Shown: piece by piece, positions 1 through 4,908 of the stretch
How the letters are laid out: each line of letters opens with the position of its first letter
How positions within the stretch are numbered: the first letter of the stretch is position 1
DNA from: Treponema sp.
GTDB lineage: Bacteria > Spirochaetota > Spirochaetia > Treponematales > Breznakiellaceae
DNA length: 5,916 bases
Direction: 5' to 3'
Assembly (NCBI GenBank): GCA_009786675.1
Contig: WQRP01000095.1
Span: forward strand, 387 to 6,302
Translations under genes and position numbers: made by a program
Notes under the pieces: model-generated
Database searches by the model: none
What the model was told of the DNA's origin: nothing
The model's input: only the letters and a program-made list of their open reading frames with translations

Positions 1-966
1 ATCGCCGTCGTATTCCATCATTCCGGCGTAGCAGACCCTGGGCCGGCGCACCCGGTCGAAGTGGGTGAAGTCGTCGTCCTCGAAGGCCGCGGTCATTTCC
101 AGGGCTCGGTCGCCCCGGAAGTTGAAGTACACCACCGAATCGCCGTCCTCGATTGTGCCGACGGGCTTTCCGCCTTCGGCCACGACGAATTCCTTCAAAT
201 CCTGGTCGATAATCCCGGGAATTTCCTTCCTGTATGTTTCCACCGCCTCACGCGCCGAGCCGAACTGCCTGGCCGTTCCCAGCACATGGGTTTGCCAGCC
301 GCGGTCGACCATGGACCAGTCCGCACCGTAGCGATCCATGGTAATCCACATGCGCCCGCCGCCGGAGCCTATCTTCGCGTCGAAGCCGGCGCCGCTTGTC
401 TCCTTCAGAAAAGCCTCGAAGGGATCGAGATATTCCAGGGCACTGGTCTCGCCGACGTCCCGCCCGTCGAAAAGGACGTGGACGCGCACCCGCTTGACTC
501 CTTCGTCCCTGGCCCTGGCGATCATCGCCTTCAGGTGGTCCAGGTGGCTGTGGACGTTGCCGTCGGAAAACAGCCCGATAAAATGCAGGGTCGGCTCCCG
601 CCCGCCCGCGCCGGTTTTCACGTTGGAAACGACCTCTTTCCAGGCCGCGCCCTGGAACAGGGCCCCGGTCTCGATGGATTTCGACACCAATGCCGCGCCC
701 TGGTTGAAGACCCGGCCGCAGCCCATGGCGTTGTGCCCGACCTCGCTGTTTCCCATGTCGTCGTCGGATGGAAGCCCCACCGCCTTGCCGTGGGCCTTCA
801 GTCTGGCGTGCGGGCTTTTCGCCTTTATCGCCTCCAGGTTGTACATCTTGGAATCGGCGACCGCGTCGCCCTCCCTGTACTTGCCATAGCCTACGCCGTC
901 CATGATTACCAACACCACCGGCCCGCGCCGGCCTTTCCACGAGGGGTTTTTCTTCAGGGCTTCCAT
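1..966 (-). CDS. gpmI: 2,3-bisphosphoglycerate-independent phosphoglycerate mutase, N-terminal part (cut by left edge)
   Basis: Cytoplasmic glycolytic and gluconeogenic enzyme that interconverts 3- and 2-phosphoglycerate through a phosphoserine intermediate on a di-metal (usually Mn) centre. The reading frame, translated from the minus strand, is open for 322 codons to base 1. Visible motifs are the metal-binding VIMDGVGYG (Asp23), the phospho-acceptor Ser74 in DDMGNSEVGHNAMGCGR, the substrate-loop motif SDGNVHSH (134-141), HVLFDGRD (163-170), GGGR (202-205) followed by MDRYGADWSMVDRGW, and NFRGDR (282-287). The stretches MDRY..DWS.V.RGW and FDRVR.P..YAGM..YDG match, from memory, the long plant/trypanosome-type form (about 550 residues), so roughly 230 residues with the remaining metal ligands lie to the left. 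The ATG at 966 is preceded by AAGGAG (972-977) with a 5-base gap. The gene is divergent from the EFR1 gene. Identification is firm; the sub-type is less so. Confidence 0.96.
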   Translation of the reverse strand, partial: MEALKKNPSWKGRRGPVVLVIMDGVGYGKYREGDAVADSKMYNLEAIKAKSPHARLKAHGKAVGLPSDDDMGNSEVGHNAMGCGRVFNQGAALVSKSIETGALFQGAAWKEVVSNVKTGAGGREPTLHFIGLFSDGNVHSHLDHLKAMIARARDEGVKRVRVHVLFDGRDVGETSALEYLDPFEAFLKETSGAGFDAKIGSGGGRMWITMDRYGADWSMVDRGWQTHVLGTARQFGSAREAVETYRKEIPGIIDQDLKEFVVAEGGKPVGTIEDGDSVVYFNFRGDRALEMTAAFEDDDFTHFDRVRRPRVCYAGMMEYDGD

Positions 967-1017
967 TGTCTCTCCTTAAAAACTGACGTGTTTATCCGTA
1001 CCACACAACTACTGTAC

Positions 1018-1026
1018 ACTATAGCA
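1018..1026 (-). promoter_or_regulatory. Extended -10 promoter for gpmI
   Basis: Read on the minus strand the site is TGCTATAGT: a TATAGT -10 hexamer (1018-1023) with the TG of an extended -10 one base upstream (1025-1026). The best-spaced -35 hexamer is poor, as expected for extended -10 promoters. Transcription would begin near 1011 and leave a leader of about 45 bases before the gpmI start at 966. The same short gap must also hold the promoter for the divergent EFR1 gene. The best plus-strand candidate I see is TACACT (1015-1020), which lacks a convincing -35 and overlaps this site, so the two may compete for polymerase. Confidence 0.5.
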
Positions 1027-1059
1027 GAAACTGGCGAATTGTTGTAGCATGAAGGGGCA

Positions 1060-1066
1060 GAGGTGA
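1060..1066 (+). promoter_or_regulatory. Ribosome binding site that selects the GTG start of the EFR1 gene
   Basis: GAGGTGA matches seven bases of the anti-Shine-Dalgarno complement and ends 4 bases before GTG at 1071. The nearby ATG at 1049 runs into a stop after five codons, so GTG at 1071 is the supported start. The protein then begins MTKIYYFSGTGNS, with the flavodoxin-like first strand right at the N-terminus as expected for the family. Confidence 0.75.
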
Positions 1067-1070
1067 GGGC

Positions 1071-1835
1071 GTGACGAAGATATACTATTTCAGCGGTACG
1101 GGAAACAGCCTTTGGTCGGCCAGAAGGATTGCGCAGGCAATCGGCGGCGAGTCAGCCTTGGTCAACATAGGGCCGGAGGCATGGAAGGACAAACCGGTGG
1201 TTCAGGCGGACGCGGTCGTCCTGGTTTTCCCGTCCTACGCCTTCGGGTTGCCGCTCGCGGTTCGGCGCTTCGTCATGAACGCGATGTTCAAAACGCCCTA
1301 CCTGGCAGCCTTCGTTACCAATGGATCAACGCCGGGGGGGACGGCGGCCTCGCTAAGCCGCATTCTTAAACGAAAAGGCATAGGCGCGCTTTACTTTGGG
1401 CTTATTCCGGCCGTGGAAAACTACATCGCCATCTTCGGCCCGCCGAAAAAGGAAACGGAGCGGCGGCGGCTGGAAATGCAGAGAAAGGCAACGGAAGAAG
1501 CCGCCCGTTGCGTTATGGAACGGCGCGTAAACCGCGTCTACACATTTCGCCCCGTTTCGGCTTTTATCTGGCTGTTGTTTTCGCTGGGCGTAAAGATTTT
1601 TTACAAACGCTACCGGGTAGGCGGCGACTGCGACGGTTGCGGCATTTGCGAAAAGGTGTGTCCCGTTTCGGCCGTTTCCATGCGGGACGGACGACCGGTG
1701 TTTTCCGCAAGATGCGAACATTGCCAGGGATGCCTTAACTGGTGCCCCAAAAGGGCGATTCACTTTGGGCGGCTGAATTCCCGCGTCGCGCGGTACCATC
1801 ATCCCGAGATAAGCCTTCGGGACATGTCGCGCTGA
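1071..1835 (+). CDS. EFR1-family flavodoxin-like / 2x[4Fe-4S] ferredoxin protein
   Basis: A 254-residue predicted electron-transfer protein. Residues 1-150 look flavodoxin-like: an N-terminal beta strand leads into the phosphate-binding loop FSGTGNS (7-13), followed by FPSYAFGLP (53-61) and a VTNGSTPGG loop (82-90). The C-terminal part carries two canonical ferredoxin motifs: C187-x2-C190-x2-C193-x3-C197-P and C215-x2-C218-x2-C221-x3-C225-P. All eight cysteines are present, so two [4Fe-4S] clusters are expected. Residues 161-183 between the domains are hydrophobic and aromatic, then basic; this may be a linker helix or peripheral membrane contact rather than a true membrane span. The architecture matches EFR1-type ferredoxins of anaerobes, whose physiological partners are generally unknown. 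Flavin binding is inferred from the fold, not proven. A 77-residue gene follows after 38 bases and may be co-transcribed. A run of seven G (1334-1340) lies within the coding frame. Confidence 0.88.
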   Translation: MTKIYYFSGTGNSLWSARRIAQAIGGESALVNIGPEAWKDKPVVQADAVVLVFPSYAFGLPLAVRRFVMNAMFKTPYLAAFVTNGSTPGGTAASLSRILKRKGIGALYFGLIPAVENYIAIFGPPKKETERRRLEMQRKATEEAARCVMERRVNRVYTFRPVSAFIWLLFSLGVKIFYKRYRVGGDCDGCGICEKVCPVSAVSMRDGRPVFSARCEHCQGCLNWCPKRAIHFGRLNSRVARYHHPEISLRDMSR

Positions 1836-1859
1836 ACCAGGGAACCATATATTTTTATC

Positions 1860-1865
1860 AGGAGG
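1860..1865 (+). promoter_or_regulatory. Ribosome binding site that fixes the start of the 77-residue gene
   Basis: A perfect AGGAGG lies 8 bases before the ATG at 1874, just after an AT-rich stretch (1846-1859) that stands out from the GC-rich surroundings. The frame is open further upstream to 1742, but that would overlap the end of the EFR1 gene in another frame and has no ribosome binding site, so 1874 is taken as the true start. The AT-rich stretch contains TATATT (1848-1853), a possible -10, but with no convincing -35 hexamer. Confidence 0.8.
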
Positions 1866-1873
1866 ATTGGAAA

Positions 1874-2107
1874 ATGGCGGAGGAAAAGAAAGGCGGATTT
1901 AGGGACGAAAAAGCCCCGGGCGCATTGACGCTGGTGTTCCTGGACGCGCAGGGCAAGGAATGGGGAAGGATGTACGCGACCCCCAAGGAGTTCAGCACCG
2001 GATCGGTAGGGTTTAACGCCTCGGGCAAGGTTATAAACCCCGACAATCCCCAGGCGAAGTACCAGGTAGGGGCCAATATCACCCTGGTCAACTCGAAGCC
2101 GGCCTAG
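1874..2107 (+). CDS. Small conserved-looking protein of unknown function (77 aa)
   Basis: I do not recognise this protein with confidence. It is 77 residues long, with a charged, Lys/Glu-rich N-terminus (MAEEKKGGFRDEK), no signal peptide, no membrane segment and no cysteine. The middle alternates hydrophobic and polar residues (LTLVFLDAQGKEWGRMYATP) and the end reads KYQVGANITLV, suggesting a small beta-rich cytoplasmic protein. The turn-rich centre (FSTGSVGFNASGKV, then NPDNPQAKYQ) looks well structured rather than random. The start is set by a perfect AGGAGG, and codon use resembles the neighbouring genes, which supports a real gene. It lies 38 bases after the EFR1 gene on the same strand and ends just before a strong hairpin, so it is probably the last gene of a two-gene transcript or a short independent one. 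No function is proposed. Confidence 0.75.
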   Translation: MAEEKKGGFRDEKAPGALTLVFLDAQGKEWGRMYATPKEFSTGSVGFNASGKVINPDNPQAKYQVGANITLVNSKPA

Positions 2108-2113
2108 AGGAAA

Positions 2114-2157
2114 GCCCCCCGGGATCGCCTGGCAAGAGCCCGGCGATCCCAGGGGGT
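2114..2157. terminator. Bidirectional terminator hairpin between convergent genes
   Basis: Arms 2115-2129 and 2142-2156 are inverted repeats of 15 bases with a single mismatch (C2120 opposite A2151). An inner GGC/GCC pair (2131-2133 with 2138-2140) closes an AAGA loop, and G2114-T2157 can form an outer wobble pair. The hairpin lies 6 bases after the stop of the 77-residue gene and 13 bases past the stop of the convergent barrel gene. There is no long U-tract in either direction. Read on the minus strand the hairpin is followed by CTTTCC, slightly better than the plus-strand side. Position and stem strength argue for shared transcription termination. Confidence 0.75.
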
Positions 2158-2170
2158 CGTCATCACTACC

Positions 2171-3214
2171 CTACAACTGGAAACGGAAACCCACCGTGGT
2201 ACCGAAGCCCCCGTCCCTAAAGTTGTACATCCCGGTAAAGTCAAGCCTTAGAACCGAGAGGTTGAGCGAAATCCCGCCAAAGGCGCGGAAGCTCCAACCA
2301 CGGACGCTTACCTCGGAGAAAAAACCGTCGTCCAGGATGTCTATCCCAACATCGGCAAAAGTCTGTCTTATGTCATCCAGGGTCTGACCGCCCGCGTCGA
2401 CGCTAAGACGAGCCATGCCCGCGCCGTATGACACCCTGGACCACCCGTGGCTTGCCCCCAGCCCAATATAAGGCGTGATAATGAAAAGCGGCCTCGACAC
2501 CTGCACCTTAAAGTCCAGGACGTTCGTCGACCAGTTAAGGCCCATCGTCGGATCGTGGACGGTCAAGGTTCCGGTCTCACTGGCTCCGGTAAGCGGGTTG
2601 GTATAGGGGAAATCAATCGGGATGGTTCCCACGTTTACCCCAATCCCGCCTCGCAGATGCGTAAACCCCACCCCTAGGGAAACGGCAGGTACGATTCGGC
2701 CGGCCTCGACAAGCGCGTAGCGGAAGTCGCCGCCGACAACAAAGTAATCCAGCTCCAGGGCTTCGCCCAACAAGGCGGTAACGCCGGCGGGCAGGAAGCC
2801 GAGCTTAAAGCCCAGGTCGAAGGGCAGGAACAAGCCGCCAAGACGTATTTCCGCCATCATCCCTGGAATGGGAAGCCCCATAAAGGGCAGATCGTCTGGT
2901 AGCTCCGCATCGAATTCATTCAGAAGCCTCTCTATTGGCTCCAGACCCATCATGGTAAAGCCACCCGCAAAGCCTATGCCAAAATGGGGCGGGTTACTAG
3001 GAAAAAGCTTCCCGATATAGGCATCGGACCAGTTAAGCCCCATGCTGGCGTTAAACGGCAGGGCCCTGGCCATGCCCCCCGCGAATGCGTCCATAGCCAG
3101 CGTAAGACTGTCCAGATCCGGCGTGTCCTGCGAAAAAGCGGGAACCCCGATCCCCAGAAAAACCACCGCGCAAAGAAGCGCAATCTTGCCTCTGGCTTTT
3201 GTGTCCATCCTCAT
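2171..3214 (-). CDS. Putative outer-membrane beta-barrel protein with Sec signal peptide
   Basis: A 347-residue exported protein of unknown specific function. The N-terminus has basic residues (Arg2, Lys6, Arg8, Lys10), a hydrophobic core (IALLCAVVFLGIGV) and a likely signal peptidase I site after AFS (Ser28, before QDTP). The mature part is rich in Gly and aromatic residues in alternating patterns typical of transmembrane beta strands, for example 121-142, 156-170, 176-194, 234-266 and 308-334. The C-terminal strand ends FRFQL, close to but not exactly the terminal-aromatic signature of barrels. Residues 91-120 are Pro- and acid-rich and may be a loop or plug. Two starts are possible; Met1 at 3214 is preferred because GGAGG (3222-3226) lies 7 bases upstream, against 13 for Met3. 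It is downstream of icd on the same strand with a 103-base gap. Transporter, porin or structural roles cannot be told apart from sequence alone. Confidence 0.75.
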   Translation of the reverse strand: MRMDTKARGKIALLCAVVFLGIGVPAFSQDTPDLDSLTLAMDAFAGGMARALPFNASMGLNWSDAYIGKLFPSNPPHFGIGFAGGFTMMGLEPIERLLNEFDAELPDDLPFMGLPIPGMMAEIRLGGLFLPFDLGFKLGFLPAGVTALLGEALELDYFVVGGDFRYALVEAGRIVPAVSLGVGFTHLRGGIGVNVGTIPIDFPYTNPLTGASETGTLTVHDPTMGLNWSTNVLDFKVQVSRPLFIITPYIGLGASHGWSRVSYGAGMARLSVDAGGQTLDDIRQTFADVGIDILDDGFFSEVSVRGWSFRAFGGISLNLSVLRLDFTGMYNFRDGGFGTTVGFRFQL

Positions 3215-3240
3215 AAACCTGCCTCCAAAAAAATGTTGTT

Positions 3241-3246
3241 GCTATA
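3241..3246 (-). promoter_or_regulatory. Possible -10 element for the barrel-protein gene
   Basis: Read on the minus strand this is TATAGC, about 27 bases upstream of the ATG at 3214. The -35 choices are weak: TTGCCG at 15-base spacing or ATTGCC at 16. If used, transcription would start near 3234, next to a run of seven T on the transcribed-sense strand (3227-3233) that directly precedes the GGAGG ribosome binding site. Read-through from icd is an alternative source of transcription. Confidence 0.3.
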
Positions 3247-3292
3247 TCCGTCACAGCCTTTCGGCAATGGCGCCCACGAATTCCCGGGTACT

Positions 3293-3314
3293 GGTAACCG
3301 CCGATCCGGTTGCC
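3293..3314 (-). terminator. Weak hairpin after icd
   Basis: Inverted repeat with arms 3293-3300 and 3307-3314 and a 6-base loop, starting 4 bases past the icd stop codon. In the icd transcript seven of eight pairs form, with one C-A mismatch. No U-tract follows, so it may be a weak or factor-assisted terminator, or an mRNA 3' end stabiliser, which would leave the barrel gene partly co-transcribed with icd. Confidence 0.35.
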
Positions 3315-3317
3315 CCA

Positions 3318-4769
3318 TCAATCCTCGCCCTGAGCCATAGTGTAGCCAGGTTCGCCATCCAATTCCAATAACTTTTCCACATGCATCCATTGGTGAACGG
3401 AGGAAACCCTGGTCAGCAGCTCCATAACCTGTTCGGGCGACGCACCGGCCTTCGCGTCCCGCAGAACGAAGCGGCAACGCCAGTGGTCTACGCAGTCGGG
3501 AAAAGCGTCGCCCAAGGGATAGACCTTAGTGCCCCGGTTTGAAATCATCTTGAGGCGGAAATCGGAGGTTTCAGCGATTTTGTCCAAGCTAAGCCCAAGG
3601 GATTCGGCATCCTTCTGCCATTCGACAAAGATATCCGCGCCTATGACGCGCCTTGATTTGGCCGTGACAAAAGTGGGATCGCCGGGTACATTCGGCATCT
3701 TGATCGCCTGATAATCCCTGGCCCGCCATTTTGCGGGTTTCCGCCCCAAGTTTTCGATAATCGTCTTGGTATATACGCTTGTCGGGGTCCCTTTGTCGTA
3801 GCCGGCTATGTCGCCGGTTTGGGCCTTGCCCTCCTCGATCGTGACCATGACCGCATTCTCTATCGATGCCGCCGCGTCAAATTCGCCGATATGCCTAAGC
3901 ATCATCACGGCGGAAAGAATCACCGCAGTGGGGTTAATCACGTCCTTGCCGGCGTATTTCGGCGCGGAACCGTGAACGGCCTCGAAAATGGCCACGTCGT
4001 TGCCCAGGTTCGCGGTCGGCGCGAAACCCAGGCCGCCCACCAGCCCCGAGGTAAGGTCGCTGATAATGTCGCCGTTCATGTTGGTGGTGACGATTACGTC
4101 GTACTGCTCGGGTTTCTTGACCAACTGATGCGCGCAGTTGTCGATAATTACGTGCCAGGATTCCAGGTCGGGATACTCCGGGGCAATCTCCTCGAACGTT
4201 TTTTTGAGGAGGCCCTCGGTAAGTTTCATTATGTTGGCTTTCGTGGCGCAGGCAACGGACTTTCTGCCCTCGGCCCTGGCGAATTCGAAGGCCGTGCGGA
4301 CTATCTTTTCGCAGCCCTTGCGCGAGATCAGTTTAAGGCATTGCGCCACCCCGGGAGTCTGCATGTGCTCGATTCCGGCGTACAGATCCTCCACGTTCTC
4401 CCTGACCACTACCAGGTCTATCCCGCGCCCGCTGTAGGGAGTCGTGACACCCGGAAACTCCCGCACGGGGCGAATGTTCGCATAGGTCTCGAAGAGTTTT
4501 CGCAATGTTACGTTCGCGCTTTTCTGCCCGAAACCCACCGGCGTTTCCAGCGGACCCTTTAAAACCACGCGGGTCTTTTTGATGGATTCTATCGTATCGG
4601 CTGGAACGCCCGACGGAATGCCCTGCTTAAAGACACTCGCGCCCGCATGACGTTCCTCCCACTCTATATTGACGCCGGCGGCGGCAATTATCTGCATCGC
4701 GGAATTGACGCATTCCGGCCCTATGCCGTCCCCCGGAATAACGGTAACCACTCTCTTATTGTTCTGCAT
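3318..4769 (-). CDS. icd: NADP-type isocitrate dehydrogenase with Thermus-type C-terminal extension
   Basis: Converts isocitrate and NADP+ to 2-oxoglutarate, CO2 and NADPH in the cytoplasm; it is 483 residues from the chosen start. Motifs in order are VIPGDGIGPEC near the N-terminus, substrate-loop Ser84 in KSANVTLR, NIRPVREFPG (Arg100), VVRENVEDLYAG (Arg123, Tyr130), Lys177 in TKANIMKLTEG, the metal-binding aspartates 210, 234 and 238 (IIDN, NGDIISD), and HGSAPKYAGKDVINP (266-280). Lys271 and Tyr272 occupy the positions that read the NADP 2'-phosphate in E. coli Icd, so NADP use is inferred. After the catalytic core, about residues 345-483 form an extra domain ending WMHVEKLLELDGEPGYTMAQ, which I recall from the Thermus enzyme of similar length. 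The frame extends 11 codons further upstream, but AGGAGG 6 bases before the ATG at 4769 decides the start. It has its own strong promoter. 3-Isopropylmalate dehydrogenase is less likely given the length and the KY pair. Confidence 0.95.
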   Translation of the reverse strand: MQNNKRVVTVIPGDGIGPECVNSAMQIIAAAGVNIEWEERHAGASVFKQGIPSGVPADTIESIKKTRVVLKGPLETPVGFGQKSANVTLRKLFETYANIRPVREFPGVTTPYSGRGIDLVVVRENVEDLYAGIEHMQTPGVAQCLKLISRKGCEKIVRTAFEFARAEGRKSVACATKANIMKLTEGLLKKTFEEIAPEYPDLESWHVIIDNCAHQLVKKPEQYDVIVTTNMNGDIISDLTSGLVGGLGFAPTANLGNDVAIFEAVHGSAPKYAGKDVINPTAVILSAVMMLRHIGEFDAAASIENAVMVTIEEGKAQTGDIAGYDKGTPTSVYTKTIIENLGRKPAKWRARDYQAIKMPNVPGDPTFVTAKSRRVIGADIFVEWQKDAESLGLSLDKIAETSDFRLKMISNRGTKVYPLGDAFPDCVDHWRCRFVLRDAKAGASPEQVMELLTRVSSVHQWMHVEKLLELDGEPGYTMAQGED

Positions 4770-4775
4770 TTTTGC

Positions 4776-4781
4776 CCTCCT
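4776..4781 (-). promoter_or_regulatory. Ribosome binding site that fixes the icd start
   Basis: Read on the minus strand this is a perfect AGGAGG, 6 bases before the ATG at 4769. The in-frame ATG at 4802 has no such site and would fall only about 8 bases after the predicted transcription start, so the longer form with 11 extra residues is unlikely. Confidence 0.85.
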
Positions 4782-4816
4782 AAGCGGCTTCAGCGAATTC
4801 AACGCCGTATTTTACT

Positions 4817-4844
4817 AATATACGTTTTGCCCGCGCTTTGTCAA
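4817..4844 (-). promoter_or_regulatory. Near-consensus sigma70 promoter for icd
   Basis: On the minus strand TTGACA (4839-4844, a perfect -35) is followed after 16 bases by TATATT (4817-4822, five of six consensus -10 bases); shifting by one gives ATATTA at 17 bases. The predicted transcript start is near 4810, leaving a leader of about 40 bases containing the AGGAGG. The element lies in an AT-rich island inside GC-rich DNA. It suggests that icd is strongly transcribed independently of the upstream ATPase gene. Confidence 0.8.
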
Positions 4845-4854
4845 GGTCGCCAAG

Positions 4855-4865
4855 GGCATAATGCC
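4855..4865. repeat. Short palindrome upstream of the icd -35
   Basis: GGCAT-A-ATGCC is an 11-base odd-centred palindrome that ends 10 bases upstream of the icd -35 hexamer. That position would suit an activator site, but 5-base arms can easily arise by chance, and no second copy was noticed in the window. Confidence 0.25.
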
Positions 4866-4908
4866 TACACGCCGAAAGATGGAAGCCGCGGCAATTCCGC
4901 CGGGCCGA

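Noticed and set aside
61..1047. Long plus-strand open frame (328 codons) opposite gpmI
   Set aside because: It is the antisense shadow of a clearly identified gpmI frame with all catalytic motifs; the encoded protein is a low-complexity His/Pro/Arg-rich string with no recognisable domain and no good ribosome binding site.
967..1070. Possible operator from ACAAC/GTTGT repeats in the gpmI-EFR1 divergent gap
   Set aside because: Only five bases match in inverted orientation, with a long spacer, which is expected by chance.
1353..1802. Minus-strand open frame opposite the EFR1 gene
   Set aside because: The plus-strand frame contains both ferredoxin motifs and the flavodoxin loop; the minus-strand product has no coherent features.
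1742..1873. Upstream 44-codon extension of the 77-residue gene
   Set aside because: It overlaps the EFR1 gene in another frame and has no ribosome binding site, whereas the ATG at 1874 has a perfect AGGAGG.
3131..3214. Possible lipoprotein signal in the barrel protein (Cys15 after IALL)
   Set aside because: The cysteine lies in the middle of the hydrophobic core, too early for a lipobox; the AFS-Q site at Ser28 is a normal signal peptidase I site.
3819..4562. Plus-strand open frame (247 codons) opposite icd
   Set aside because: Antisense shadow of icd, created by GC-biased third codon positions; no motifs and no ribosome binding site.
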